The notes under the pieces: model-generated | Told to the model about the DNA's origin: nothing | What the model saw: the letters and a program-made list of their open reading frames with translations, nothing else | Database searches by the model: none | Position numbers and translations under genes: made by a program | From: Microbaculum marinisediminis | GTDB lineage: Bacteria; Pseudomonadota; Alphaproteobacteria; Rhizobiales; Tepidamorphaceae | DNA length: 64,000 bases | NCBI RefSeq assembly: GCF_025397915.1 | Contig: NZ_JALIDZ010000002.1 | Location: 62,001-126,000, forward strand | Reading direction: 5' to 3' | In this document: piece by piece, positions 1 through 11,232 of the stretch | Layout of the letters: every line of letters begins with the position of its first letter | Numbering within the stretch: position 1 is the first letter of the stretch

Positions 1-77
1 GCATCGCCAACACGGCAACTTGACGGCACCGCGGCGAAAACGGTGTCATGCGGCCCCGCATCCACAGGAGAGCCGCC

Positions 78-956
78 ATGGGGCGCATCACGACAATCGA
101 CGGCGTCACGCTCCATGTCGAGGACACGGGACAGGGCGACCCTATCGTGTTCGTGCACGAATTCGCCGGCGATCACCGGAGCTGGGCGCCGCAGGTGCGC
201 TACTTTTCGCGCCGCTACCGCTGCATCGCCTATTCGGCGCGGGGCTACCTGCCGTCCGACGTGCCGGAGGACGTGTCTGCCTACAGTCAGCGGCGCGTCG
301 TCGATGACATCCGCGACGTTCTGGACGGGCTGAGGATCGACAAGGCCCATGTGGTCGGCCTGTCGATGGGCGGCATCGCGACGCTGCATTTCGGCCTGAC
401 CTATCCGGCCCGCGCGCTGTCGCTCGTCGCCGCCGGCGCGGGGGCCGGGTCCGAGCCGGACTATCACGCCCGCTTCAAGCGGGAGGCCCTTCTGACCGCC
501 GACCTGATCGAGGAAAAGGGGATGCAGGCCTTCGCCGCGGTCTACGGCGCGGCGGCAACGCGCCAGACGCTGGCTGATAAGGATCCGCGCGGGTTCGAGG
601 AGTTCTCCCGCCAGCTCGCGGAACATTCGGCGAAGGGATCGGCGAATACGATGCGCGGCTATCAGGCGACGCGCCCCTCGCTCTACGATTTCGAGACGCA
701 GTTCGCAGCCCTCGACGTGCCCACCCTCCTCGTCGTCGGCGACGAGGACGATCACTGCGTCAAGCCGAGCCTGTTCCTGAAGCGGATCATGCCGACGGCC
801 GGGCTCGCGGTGCTGCCCAAGACCGGGCACGCGGTCAACCTGGAAGAGCAGGCATGGTTCAACGCGATCGTCGCCGACTTCCTGGCGCAGGTCGAGCATG
901 GCCGCTGGCCGGTGCGCGACCCAAGCACCGCGGGCGAACTGATGCGGGTCCGATAG
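78..956 (+). CDS. alpha/beta hydrolase
   Basis: Cytoplasmic alpha/beta-hydrolase-fold enzyme of 292 residues with no signal peptide. The oxyanion-hole region is VFVHEF near residue 28. The nucleophile elbow is GLSMGG near residue 98, the acid lies in VVGDEDD, and the catalytic His is in KTGHAVNLEE near the C-terminus. The triad is therefore intact. The ATG at 78 is preferred over the one at 48 because AGGAG lies 9 bases upstream and the protein begins directly at the first strand (GRITTIDG). It converges on guaB. The substrate cannot be read from the sequence; esterase, lactonase and haloperoxidase-like members share this pattern. Confidence 0.85.
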   Translation: MGRITTIDGVTLHVEDTGQGDPIVFVHEFAGDHRSWAPQVRYFSRRYRCIAYSARGYLPSDVPEDVSAYSQRRVVDDIRDVLDGLRIDKAHVVGLSMGGIATLHFGLTYPARALSLVAAGAGAGSEPDYHARFKREALLTADLIEEKGMQAFAAVYGAAATRQTLADKDPRGFEEFSRQLAEHSAKGSANTMRGYQATRPSLYDFETQFAALDVPTLLVVGDEDDHCVKPSLFLKRIMPTAGLAVLPKTGHAVNLEEQAWFNAIVADFLAQVEHGRWPVRDPSTAGELMRVR

Positions 957-1023
957 GCGGCAGCTCCCGAACCTGCGACGTTCCCCCCGCCCTCTTCGGG
1001 CAGGGGATCGTGCCAGCGGTTGC

Positions 1024-2622
<1,599 letters not shown>

Positions 2623-2692
2623 TCATTAGCACGACGATGACGGCAGGGGAAGCGGGGATGGACATCCCGAGTCCCCCTCCCGCGCCGCACCT

Positions 2693-3450
2693 TCACGTCT
2701 TCAGGCGGTATCCCGTCCTGAAGATCCAGGCCACGAGCCCCAGGCAAATCGCCAGGAACCCCAGCGTCATCGCCAGGCTGACGCCGATGCCGACGTCGGA
2801 ATGTTCGTAGAAGCTCCAGCGGAAACCCGAGACCAGATAGACGACCGGGTTGGCCAGCGACACCTGCTGCCAGAACGGCGGCAGCATGTTGATCGAGTAG
2901 AAGCTGCCGCCAAGGAACGTCAGCGGCGTGATGATCAGCAGCGGCACGATCTGAAGCTGCTCGAAACTGCCTGACAAGATGCCGATGATGAAGCCGAACA
3001 GCGAAAAGGTGAACGCTGTCATGATCATGAACGCGAGCATCCACATCGGGTGCTCGATGCGCAGCGGCACGAACAGGGTGGATGTCGCCAGGATGATCAG
3101 TCCGAGGATCATCGATTTGGTCGCCGACGCGCCGACATAGCCGATGACGATCTCGAAATAGGAGACCGGCGCCGACATCACCTCGTAGATCGTGCCGACG
3201 AACTTCGGGAAATAGATGCCGAACGCCGCGTTGGTGATCGACTGGGTCAGCAACGACAGCATGATCAGGCCCGGCACGATGAACGCGCCGTAGCTGATGC
3301 CGTCGATCTCGCTGATGCGCGTGCCGATGGCCGCGCCGAAGACCACGAAATAGAGGGACGTCGAGACGACCGGGGCGACGACGCTCTGCCAGAGCGTGCG
3401 CCAGGTGCGGTGCATCTCGTAGGCGTAGATCGCACGGACGGCCAGGAGGT

Positions 3451-3454
<4 letters not shown>
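2693..3454 (-). CDS. ABC-2 type transporter permease
   Basis: Inner-membrane permease of 253 aa with six predicted hydrophobic segments and the ABC-2 membrane-protein layout: an N-terminal cytoplasmic helix ([20 protein letters not shown]), then paired helices, and a conserved loop [20 protein letters not shown] before the last helices. It resembles NodJ/YadH-type exporters. Its ATG overlaps the stop of the ATPase gene by 4 bp (ATGA), so the two are translationally coupled halves of one exporter. The transported substrate (drug, lipid or polysaccharide) is not indicated by the sequence. Confidence 0.9.
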
Positions 3455-4377
<923 letters not shown>

Positions 4378-4516
4378 GGCGCCTCTACGTGTCGAGACCC
4401 GGACCGGTCCGGGGCAACGGGGGCACATCCATACCGGATTCCCGCACCGGTCGCACAGCCGGTCGCGCAAAGGTGATCGGTCGAGCCGCACTCAGCCGGC
4501 GGAAACCGCCCCGCGG

Positions 4517-5341
4517 CTAGTGCTTCCTGGCGACGAAGCGCCCTCCCCCGAGCGCGCCGGCGGCGATCTGCTCCACGAAGAACTCGTAGTTGCGGATATA
4601 GGTGTCGAAGCGCTCGCGGCCGAAACGGGCGACGGTCTCCTGTTCGAGCGACCGGAACATCTCCAGCCGTTCCTTCAGGATCTCACGCCATTCGTCGGAA
4701 ACGTTCTCGGCCCGAACCGCGACGAATCCGGCGGCCTCCAGCATCGCGCCGTAGTCGCCGAAGCCGATCAGGCGCGGCGCCGCGAAAGTCTCTGCGATGG
4801 TCTTGCGGGCCTCGTCGCTCAGCTTCTCCGTGGCGATCCAGTCGGTGAACCCGAAGACGCCTTCCGGCTTGAGTATGTGAAGGCAGCCGGCGAAGACCGC
4901 TTCCTTGTCGGCAACGTGCAGAAACGACTCCTGGCTGATCGCCCTGTCGAAACTGCCCTCGTCGAAGTCGAGTTGCGCCGCATCGCCGACCTGGAAGCTC
5001 ACCTTGTCGTCGAGACCGACCAACTCGGTCAGGCGCGTTGCACCGTCCACGCGCGACTCGTTGATGTCGACGCCGAGCACGGTCGCGCCATAGCGATAGG
5101 CGAGATAGCGGCTGGTACCGCCGAGGCCGGAACAGATGTCGAGCACCCGCATGCCGGGCTCGATCCCCATGACCTTGACCAGGGCATCGGTGGCGGGAAG
5201 CCCGCCATAGTGGTCCTGATCGTATCGGGACAGGTCCTCGGGGCGCATATCGGCGCGACCGATACCCTCGGCTTCGAGTTTGCGGAGGATCTCCGCTTCG
5301 TTGATCGGATGCTCGTCATAAAACGTCTTGAGACTGATCAC
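4517..5341 (-). CDS. SAM-dependent class I methyltransferase
   Basis: Methyltransferase of 274 aa. Motif I is VLDICSGLGGTSRYLA near residue 75, motif II is VLGVDIN, and the post-I/post-II region FDRAISQESFLHV is present, so it has a Rossmann-fold SAM-binding core. The N-terminal segment with a DQDHYGG motif is like that of small-molecule C- or N-methyltransferases related to phosphoethanolamine, sarcosine and tocopherol methyltransferases. A GTG at 5341 is chosen because GGGGGAGG lies just upstream; a TTG at 5356 falls before that site. The substrate is unknown. It is followed on the same strand by no close partner. Confidence 0.82.
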   Translation of the reverse strand: MISLKTFYDEHPINEAEILRKLEAEGIGRADMRPEDLSRYDQDHYGGLPATDALVKVMGIEPGMRVLDICSGLGGTSRYLAYRYGATVLGVDINESRVDGATRLTELVGLDDKVSFQVGDAAQLDFDEGSFDRAISQESFLHVADKEAVFAGCLHILKPEGVFGFTDWIATEKLSDEARKTIAETFAAPRLIGFGDYGAMLEAAGFVAVRAENVSDEWREILKERLEMFRSLEQETVARFGRERFDTYIRNYEFFVEQIAAGALGGGRFVARKH

Positions 5342-5365
5342 TGGCCCCTCCCCCAATGCCGATCC

Positions 5366-5887
5366 CTAGTCGGCATCCTTCAATACAATATCGACCATGA
5401 CGTCCTGCGCGATATCCTCGAGGTCCTCCCGCAGCCGGTCGGTGCTGAGTTTTTCGGGGATGAGAATCCGCGCCTTGGCCTGAAACAGCGCTTCGCCCGA
5501 CATGGAGCCGGTAAAGACATGGGTCTCCAGTTCGTCGATGCTGGCGCCGTGCCTGGCCAGCGCCGCCGAAATATCGCGGACGATACCGGGATGATCGCCG
5601 CCGGTCAGCTCCAGGAGCGCGGCGTGGCCCGCCGGTGCCACGGTGCCGTCGGATCGCTTCGCGGTAACGCTGATGCCCCGTTCGCCGAGCACGGCAAGCG
5701 CGGCTTCCAGTCCCGCCACCGAGCCCTCGGGAACCTCGACCAGCACGATGCCGGCGAATTCGCCGCCGAGACGCGCCATGGAACTGTCGATCCAGTTTCC
5801 GCCGTGGGCCGCCACCGCTTCCGACAGGATCTGCACCAGACCGGGCCGATCCGCGGCAATGATACTCAACACCAGTCCGACCGGCAT
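5366..5887 (-). CDS. tandem ACT-domain regulatory protein (GcvR-like)
   Basis: Small cytoplasmic protein of 173 aa made of two ACT domains. The first starts LVLSIIAADRPGLVQILSEAVAAHGGNW, the second LELTGGDHPGIVRDISAALARHGASI, each with the diagnostic D-x-P/H-P-G-(L/I)-V turn. This is the architecture of GcvR, the glycine-cleavage repressor accessory protein, and of stand-alone ACT proteins that bind amino acids. The ATG at 5887 has GGGGAGG 6 bases upstream. No gcv genes lie nearby, so a role in glycine control is inference only. The stop is 24 bp before the methyltransferase start, so the two may be co-transcribed. Confidence 0.8.
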   Translation of the reverse strand: MPVGLVLSIIAADRPGLVQILSEAVAAHGGNWIDSSMARLGGEFAGIVLVEVPEGSVAGLEAALAVLGERGISVTAKRSDGTVAPAGHAALLELTGGDHPGIVRDISAALARHGASIDELETHVFTGSMSGEALFQAKARILIPEKLSTDRLREDLEDIAQDVMVDIVLKDAD

Positions 5888-5944
5888 CGCGTTCCTCCCC
5901 ACTCAACGGTCTCCAGCGATTCTTAACACAGTGACGGGGACTGA

Positions 5945-6862
5945 CTAGCGTTCCGGCAGCGGGATGAACTCCGTTTCCTCCGGAACCTGCTTGAAACGGC
6001 CCGTCTTCCAGTCCTCCTTCGCCTCCTCGATGCGTTCCTTGCGGGAGGACACGAAGTTCCACCAGATGTAGCGCGGGCCTTCCATCGCCGTGCCCCCGAG
6101 GAACATCAGATGCGCCGGCCCGACCGCCGTTACCGTAATGCGGTCGCCGGGACGGAATATCAGCAGGCGCGGTCCCTCGAAGCGCTCGCCCGCGACCTCG
6201 ACGGTGCCGGTCACCACGTAGATGCCGCGCTCCTCGTGATCGGGATCGAGTGGCGCGCTCGCGCCATCGTCGAGCATCACCTCGGCGTAGAGCCAATCCG
6301 ACAGCATGCCGACCGGCGAGGTCCGGCCGAAGGCCCTGCCCGCGATCACGCGCGCCCGGACGCCACCGTCTTCCACGACGGGTAGACTGGCGTCATCGAA
6401 ATGCTGAAAGGATGGATCGGTCTCCTCATGCGCCTCGGGAAGCGCGATCCAGCTCTGGATGCCGAACATGCCGCCACCCGCCGCGCGCGTCTCGACCGGC
6501 GTGCGCTCGGAATGGACAATGCCGCGCCCGGCGGTCATCAGGTTCATCGCCCCGGGCGTGATCTCCAGCGCGTTGCCTTCGCTGTCGCGATGCATGACGC
6601 GGCCGTCGAACAGATAGGTGACCGTGGCCAGGCCGATATGGGGGTGCGGCCGCACATCCATGCCCTGACCGGCCAGGAACTGCGCCGGGCCCATCTGGTC
6701 GAAGAAGATGAACGGACCGACCATCTGCCGCCGGCCGTGTGGCAAGGCGCGCCGGACATTGAAGCCGCCGATGTCACGGACGCGCGGGACGATCACCAGA
6801 TCGAGGGCATCGCAGGATCGCGGATCTCCGAGCACAGGATCCTTGTCGGGCAACCAGCTCAT
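5945..6862 (-). CDS. pirin family cupin protein
   Basis: Bicupin of the pirin family, 305 aa. The N-terminal cupin has HPHIGLATVTYLFDG, with metal-binding His residues, and MTAGRGIVHSE; the C-terminal part carries the pirin_C region ending RYIWWNFVSS. Bacterial pirins are non-haem iron proteins, some with quercetinase activity and others regulatory. The ATG at 6862 has GGGAG nearby. The gene stands alone between the ACT-domain gene and a short tandem repeat. Confidence 0.92.
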   Translation of the reverse strand: MSWLPDKDPVLGDPRSCDALDLVIVPRVRDIGGFNVRRALPHGRRQMVGPFIFFDQMGPAQFLAGQGMDVRPHPHIGLATVTYLFDGRVMHRDSEGNALEITPGAMNLMTAGRGIVHSERTPVETRAAGGGMFGIQSWIALPEAHEETDPSFQHFDDASLPVVEDGGVRARVIAGRAFGRTSPVGMLSDWLYAEVMLDDGASAPLDPDHEERGIYVVTGTVEVAGERFEGPRLLIFRPGDRITVTAVGPAHLMFLGGTAMEGPRYIWWNFVSSRKERIEEAKEDWKTGRFKQVPEETEFIPLPER

Positions 6863-6934
6863 CGTCTTCTCCCGGTTTTGCGGCGGACGCTCTGGCCCGC
6901 CCGACCCGGTATATGGCGCAGCTGGCCGCCGTCT

Positions 6935-6998
6935 CCAGAATTCCAGGCCTCCAGAATTCCCGGCCTCGAGAATTCCGGGTCTCCGGGATTACCGGCCG
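6935..6998. repeat. four tandem imperfect 16-bp repeats
   Basis: Four head-to-tail 16-bp units between the pirin gene and the small secreted protein gene. The first two differ at one base (ccagaattccaggcct and ccagaattcccggcct), the third is cgagaattccgggtct and the fourth is degenerate. Three units contain GAATTC followed by C. The block lies directly downstream of the stop of the gene at 7000-7281. It could be a minisatellite, a protein-binding array or a degenerate terminator. Confidence 0.75.
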
Positions 6999-6999
6999 A

Positions 7000-7281
7000 T
7001 CAGTCGATCCGTTCGACCTTGGCGGCCTGATCGGGGACGAGCTTCACGCGGTAGGTGGCGTTGTCGCAGGTTACGATCCAGGCCTCTTCGCCGGGCGTGG
7101 AGGCGGACTGGTCGCGTTCCGCCTTGTGCGGATCGACGCAATCGTAGCCTTGCGCGCGAAGCTGCGTTGCGACGATCAGGGCGGCTTCGGAGTCGTCGCC
7201 GGACTGGGCGACCGCGGGCGCGAAAACCGACAGCGACGCGGCGACCGCCGTCAGCGCGAATATGGGAAAATATCTCGTCAT
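7000..7281 (-). CDS. small secreted hypothetical protein
   Basis: Protein of 93 aa with a clear signal peptide (FPIFALTAVAASLSVFAPAVA, cleavage after AVA-Q). The mature part has two Cys residues (YDCVDPHK and VTCDNATY), suitable for one disulfide, then a C-terminal basic strand. It resembles short PepSY/SHOCT-sized alphaproteobacterial periplasmic proteins but I recognise no family. ATG at 7281 has AGGAG upstream. The reading frame is open much further upstream, but that part has no coding character. It is divergent from the secreted protein gene at 7505. Confidence 0.7.
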   Translation of the reverse strand: MTRYFPIFALTAVAASLSVFAPAVAQSGDDSEAALIVATQLRAQGYDCVDPHKAERDQSASTPGEEAWIVTCDNATYRVKLVPDQAAKVERID

Positions 7282-7504
7282 GGAACGCTCCTGATGCGCC
7301 TGTACGCACTCCACACGCGGCCACGAAGGCCGAAGCAGGGTCGATCCTATACCAGATAATCCGGGTACCGTTACCACGGTGGCAAGGTCGCCCGTGAAAC
7401 CTTGCGTGGCGCGCGACGCTCCCGATTGGAGAAAGCAAGTTCCTGCGCCAATGGAAATTAGTACGTTGGCTGCGATCCATATTCTGATTCTAAGGAGATT
7501 TTTT

Positions 7505-7951
7505 ATGGCGAGACGGCGTGGACTTGGCGTAGCAGCCGCGATTGCGGTCCTGATGACCGGTTTGCTGGCCGGTGTTCCCGGGGCGAATGCGGGATCCGGC
7601 AAGATCAAGATGGAGATCGTGAAGGCTGCCTTCATCGTCGGCGCGTCCGGCGGGAAGGGCACGCTCATTTTCGACGGAAAGTCCTATCCCCTCTCGATCG
7701 GGGGGATCAGCGCGGGCTGGCAGCTCGCACTGTCGAAGGCAATGCTGGAAGGCAACGTGCGCAACATCAACCGCCCGGAGGATATCGAGGGCGTGTTCTC
7801 GGCGGCCGGTGCCGGGCTCGCGGTTGCGGCCGGCGGCAAGGCGGCGGTGATGGTCAACGCCAACGGCACCACCATCGAAGTGATCGGCACGCAGATGGGC
7901 GTGGACTTTTCGATCAATCTCGAAGGGCTGAACATCAGGATCAAGCGCTGA
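7505..7951 (+). CDS. secreted EipA/DUF1134-like protein
   Basis: Protein of 148 aa with a signal peptide (RRRGLGVAAAIAVLMTGLLAG, cleavage after AGVPGANA). The mature part is Gly- and beta-rich (GKGTLIFDGKSYPLSIGGISAGW) and ends in NLEGLNIRIKR. The pattern of short strands with GGxSxG resembles the small periplasmic beta-barrel family EipA/DUF1134 of alphaproteobacteria; this assignment is tentative. The start is fixed by AAGGAG at 7492-7497, ahead of the ATG at 7505; the upstream in-frame ATGs lack a site. Nothing in the neighbourhood suggests a specific role. Confidence 0.72.
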   Translation: MARRRGLGVAAAIAVLMTGLLAGVPGANAGSGKIKMEIVKAAFIVGASGGKGTLIFDGKSYPLSIGGISAGWQLALSKAMLEGNVRNINRPEDIEGVFSAAGAGLAVAAGGKAAVMVNANGTTIEVIGTQMGVDFSINLEGLNIRIKR

Positions 7952-8061
7952 TCTAGGCTCGACCAACGGCAGGCCAAACCGGGGACGAGCCGCGAAGGCG
8001 CGGCCTTCCCCGGCCTCGCTGTCGGCGGCAACCGCCGAAGACGTTTCGCGCGGACAGGCGC

Positions 8062-8074
8062 GGGGGGGGGGGGG
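8062..8074. repeat. G13 homopolymer tract
   Basis: Thirteen consecutive G residues, about 90 bp upstream of the MFS transporter start. Tracts of this length are prone to slippage and could change promoter spacing or leader structure. They are also a common assembly error. Confidence 0.9.
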
Positions 8075-8165
8075 CGACGGGCACGCCGCTATGCGGCCCG
8101 CGCAGGGCCGGTCCCGACGGCCGGCCTCGCCAGTGCCGGCGCGCTCTGGTACCTCTCATCGCCTC

Positions 8166-9590
8166 ATGCAAAACCGTACCATCGTCCTTCTCGTCGTTGC
8201 CTGCGCCCTGTTCATGGAGAACCTCGATGCGACGGTTCTCTCCACGGCCCTGCCAGCGATAGCCCTCGATTTCGGCGAGGATCCGATTCAGCTCAAGGTG
8301 GCGCTGACCTCCTATCTGATCAGCCTCGCGGTGTTCATTCCGGCAAGTGGCTGGTTCGCCGACACGTTCGGGGCGCGTATCGTCTTCCGCATGGCGATCG
8401 TCGTGTTCACGCTGGGGTCGATCGCCTGCGGGCTGTCCTCGTCGATTACCGAGATCGTCATCGCGCGCGTCGTGCAAGGAATGGGCGGAGCGATGATGGT
8501 GCCGGTCGGCCGGCTCGTGATCATGCGCACGATCCCGAAATCCGAGCTGATTGGCTACATGGCCTGGCTGACGGTACCGGCGCTGACGGGACCATTGCTC
8601 GGCCCGCCGCTGGGCGGGTTCATCACCACCTATCTGACGTGGCGCTGGATCTTTTGGGTGAACGTGCCGATCGGTCTGATCGGCCTTGTCTTCGCGACCC
8701 TGTACATCCCCGACGTGCGCGGCGAGACGCGCACCAGGTTCGACACGCTCGGGTTCGTGCTGTCGGGCGTCGGGCTGGCGCTGGTCGTCTCGGGCGGCAC
8801 CAACCTCGGCCTGCAGGTGCTGCCGGCGGCGGCAATCTGGTCGATGCTGGGAATCGGATCGGCGCTGCTGATCGCCTACTATTTCCACGCCCGGCGGGCG
8901 TCGGCGCCGATCCTCGATCTTGGCCTGTTCACGATCCCGACCTACCGGATCGCCGTGCTCGGCGGCGGGCTGTTCCGCGTCGGCGTCGGGGCGACGCCGT
9001 TCCTGATCCCGCTGCTCCTGCAGGTTATCTACGGGCTGTCGCCATTCCAGTCGGGTCTGACGACGTTTGCCGCGGCGATCGGGGCGATCGCCATGAAGTT
9101 CGTGGCGCCGCCGGTGCTGCGCCGCCTCGGGTTCCGCACCATCCTCATCGTCAACGGGATCATCTGCGCGATCTTCATCGGCCTGCCGGCCACCTTCACC
9201 CTGTCGACGCCGGTCCTGATCTTCACGCTGGTCCTGCTGATCGGCGGGTTTTTCCGTTCGCTGCAGTTCACAAGTGCCAACAGCCTGGCCATCGCCGATA
9301 TCGAGCCGAACCGCATGAGCCGGGCGACCTCGATGACGAGCGTCGTGCAGCAGCTTTCGCTCTCGGTCGGCATTTCCGTGGCGGCGATCTCGCTGGAGCT
9401 GTCGCGCGTGAGCCGCGGCGGTGGGGCGCTCGCGATTACCGACTTCACCGCTGCTTTCGTGGTCGTGGGCCTGGCGACGGCGGCCTCGGTGATCCTGTTC
9501 CTGATGTTGCCGAAGGATGCCGGCCGGGAAGTTTCCGGTCACCGCCGGGACCTGGCGCCGGACGCCGTGACGGCGGCAAGAGAGCGTTAG
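8166..9590 (+). CDS. MFS drug efflux transporter (DHA2, 14 TM)
   Basis: Inner-membrane drug:H+ antiporter of 474 aa with about 14 hydrophobic segments. The DHA2 signatures are visible: ENLDATVLSTALPAIA in TM1 (motif D1), GWFADTFGAR in the TM2-3 loop (motif A) and LGPPLGGFI in TM5 (motif C, GPxxGG). It resembles EmrB/QacA-type pumps. The ATG at 8166 is chosen because it starts just before TM1; the upstream ATG at 8091 would add an Arg-rich tail with no coding character. No adaptor (EmrA) gene accompanies it. The 5' leader contains a G13 run. Confidence 0.9.
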   Translation: MQNRTIVLLVVACALFMENLDATVLSTALPAIALDFGEDPIQLKVALTSYLISLAVFIPASGWFADTFGARIVFRMAIVVFTLGSIACGLSSSITEIVIARVVQGMGGAMMVPVGRLVIMRTIPKSELIGYMAWLTVPALTGPLLGPPLGGFITTYLTWRWIFWVNVPIGLIGLVFATLYIPDVRGETRTRFDTLGFVLSGVGLALVVSGGTNLGLQVLPAAAIWSMLGIGSALLIAYYFHARRASAPILDLGLFTIPTYRIAVLGGGLFRVGVGATPFLIPLLLQVIYGLSPFQSGLTTFAAAIGAIAMKFVAPPVLRRLGFRTILIVNGIICAIFIGLPATFTLSTPVLIFTLVLLIGGFFRSLQFTSANSLAIADIEPNRMSRATSMTSVVQQLSLSVGISVAAISLELSRVSRGGGALAITDFTAAFVVVGLATAASVILFLMLPKDAGREVSGHRRDLAPDAVTAARER

Positions 9591-9659
9591 GTCGGCGCAA
9601 ACGCGCAAGGGCGCTCGATCCGAACGGACGCGGTGATCCTTTCGCCCTTTTCGCGTCGC

Positions 9660-9965
9660 CTACACGGCGTCCCGAAGCGGCATGATCACCTTCAGCACCT
9701 CGACACGCGGCTCGCCGATCGTCTGATAGGCGGTGCCGATGCTCGCCCGGAGTTCGGATTGACGGTATTCGTCGAAGGCCTCCGGGGACTCCCACAGATA
9801 AACCCCGCCAAACTCGCCCGACACCGCATCCTGGACGTAATATTTCTGTATCAGCCCGGAAAGCGCCCGGAACTCGTCGGCCCTATCCTTGGCGACCGCG
9901 GTTACCTCATCCAGATTCAGGGGCGATTTGAACTTCACGAACACGATCAGTTTCGGATGATCCAT
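9660..9965 (-). CDS. YdhR/ABM-like putative monooxygenase
   Basis: Single-domain ferredoxin-like protein of 101 aa. It begins with the strand LIVFVKFKSPL, then a helix of the type DEVTAVAKDRADEFRALSGLIQKYYVQD, and has EFGGVYLWESPEAFDEYRQSEL. This GxYxWxSxEAxxxY pattern is that of the YdhR and related dimeric alpha-beta-barrel families (putative monooxygenase). A second member of this fold lies at 45156-45461. ATG at 9965 has GGGAG upstream. The substrate is unknown. Confidence 0.8.
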   Translation of the reverse strand: MDHPKLIVFVKFKSPLNLDEVTAVAKDRADEFRALSGLIQKYYVQDAVSGEFGGVYLWESPEAFDEYRQSELRASIGTAYQTIGEPRVEVLKVIMPLRDAV

Positions 9966-10091
9966 TTTATAATCTCCCGTTCCACGTCCTGACAGAAAAC
10001 GCTCAGGGCTTCCGATTGCCGATCCCCCGACCTGATACCGCCGGGGCCGCCGCGGACCATAGAGCCGCGCCTATAGGCCAGCCCCTCCCGG

Positions 10092-10283
10092 CTACGGCAT
10101 CATCGCGAAGAAGCCGGTGGTCGCGCCGAGGAAGGCCCCGATCAGCGCGCCGAGCCACCAGCGCCGCCGCCATGTCACATGCCAGAGTACCGCGCCGGCC
10201 ACCGCACCGCCCAGCAGCCAGGGCAGGCCGAAGACCAGGACTACGAGCGCGAACTGCATTCCGCCTGGTTCAACTTCGGACAC
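10092..10283 (-). CDS. small membrane protein, paralogue B
   Basis: Protein of 63 aa with two hydrophobic segments, separated by WHVTWRRRWWLGALIGAF. It resembles the product of the preceding gene (10302-10487): both have a first helix, a basic turn, WWLG and a second Gly/Ala helix. Start is the GTG at 10283, with an ATG at 10259 as the alternative. It is the last of a run of reverse-strand genes after ppx and rlmE, 18 bp after the previous gene. The function is unknown; it resembles the two-helix half of small multidrug or glycine-zipper-type proteins only in general form. Confidence 0.55.
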   Translation of the reverse strand: MSEVEPGGMQFALVVLVFGLPWLLGGAVAGAVLWHVTWRRRWWLGALIGAFLGATTGFFAMMP

Positions 10284-10301
10284 GGTTCGATCCGTCCTGT
10301 T

Positions 10302-10487
10302 TCAAATCAAGCGCAGCCAGGCATACCAGATCGCCGTTCCGGCGATCGCGCCCAATACGACGCCAAGCCACCAGTGCCGGCCCACGAAGAGAAACCAGCC
10401 CGTGCCGCCGACGACCGCTCCGACGACGAAGCCCGGGGCGAGGATCGCGATCAGGATATCGAGGAAGCTGATGCCGGCATCCGTCAC
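10302..10487 (-). CDS. small membrane protein, paralogue A
   Basis: Protein of 61 aa starting at a GTG with GAGGGG upstream, 10 bp after the rlmE stop. Two hydrophobic helices (LIAILAPGFVVGAVVGGTG and WWLGVVLGAIAGTAIWYAW) flank a VGRHWWLG turn. It is homologous to the following gene by shared WWLG and helix spacing, so the two form a tandem duplication. The coding call rests on the duplication, the start site and the operon position; no family is recognised. Confidence 0.55.
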   Translation of the reverse strand: MTDAGISFLDILIAILAPGFVVGAVVGGTGWFLFVGRHWWLGVVLGAIAGTAIWYAWLRLI

Positions 10488-10497
10488 AGGCCGCCCC

Positions 10498-11232
10498 TCA
10501 CCTCGCGTCGCCGGGACCAGCGTCGTCGCCAGGACCGGCATCGCCGCCGCGAAAGCCCATCGCCAGCACATAGAGTTCGGCGGAATCGGCCCGGCTCGCC
10601 GGCGGCTTGACGTGACGGACCTTGTCGAAATCCCGCTTCAGGTCGTTCAGCAGCTGAGCCTCGGTGCCGCCGCGCAACACCTTCGCAAGGAAGGTTCCGC
10701 CCGGCGCCAGCACCTCGCGGGCGAACTCCAGCGCCGTCTCGCACATGCCCATGATGCGCAGATGGTCGGTCTGCTTGTGACCGGTCGTGGGCGGAGCCAT
10801 GTCGGAGAGGACGACATCGGCGGGCCCGCCTAGCGCCTCGCGCAGGCGCTCGGGCGCGGTGTCGTCGAGAAAATCGAGATGCAGGACCTCGACGCCGGGG
10901 ACCGGGTCCATCTCCAGGATGTCGATGCCGACCACCCTGCCCTTGCCTTTTCCCTCGGCCGAGCCGACCCGCTCGGCTGCGACCTGCGACCAGCCGCCGG
11001 GGGCCGCGCCAAGGTCGACGATGCGGCCACCAGGCTTGAGGAACCGGTACTTGTCATCGATCTCGGCGAGCTTGTAGGCGGCGCGCGAGCGATAGCCCTC
11101 CGAGCGCGCCTTGGCGACATAGGGATCATTCAACTGGCGCTGCAGCCAGCGGGTGGAGGCGGTCGAGCGCCTCTTCGCCGTCTTCACGCGCACCTTGAGG
11201 CGGTCCTGGCGGCCGCCGGACTTGCTGGTCAC
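10498..11232 (-). CDS. rlmE: 23S rRNA (uridine-2'-O)-methyltransferase
   Basis: RlmE/FtsJ, 244 aa, methylates the ribose of U2552 in 23S rRNA on the 50S subunit. Catalytic K-D-K-E residues are present: Lys in YRSRAAYKL, Asp in VVLSDMAPP, Lys in FLAKVLRGG and Glu in [10 protein letters not shown]. Motif I is [16 protein letters not shown] basic N-terminal extension and a C-terminal GDAGPGD repeat tail are additional to the E. coli enzyme and common in alphaproteobacteria. The GTG start at 11232 overlaps the ppx stop (GTGA) and has GGAG upstream. Confidence 0.95.
   Translation of the reverse strand: MTSKSGGRQDRLKVRVKTAKRRSTASTRWLQRQLNDPYVAKARSEGYRSRAAYKLAEIDDKYRFLKPGGRIVDLGAAPGGWSQVAAERVGSAEGKGKGRVVGIDILEMDPVPGVEVLHLDFLDDTAPERLREALGGPADVVLSDMAPPTTGHKQTDHLRIMGMCETALEFAREVLAPGGTFLAKVLRGGTEAQLLNDLKRDFDKVRHVKPPASRADSAELYVLAMGFRGGDAGPGDDAGPGDAR

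Noticed and set aside
4378-4491. N-terminal extension of the ABC ATPase frame with two CxxC pairs resembling a zinc ribbon
   Set aside because: A good ribosome site precedes the ATG at 4377, and the ATPase family begins there. The Cys pattern is likely chance in open GC-rich DNA.
7953-9608. 551-codon frame antisense to the MFS gene
   Set aside because: Arg/Asp/Gln-rich low-complexity shadow; no family features and the MFS gene is clear.
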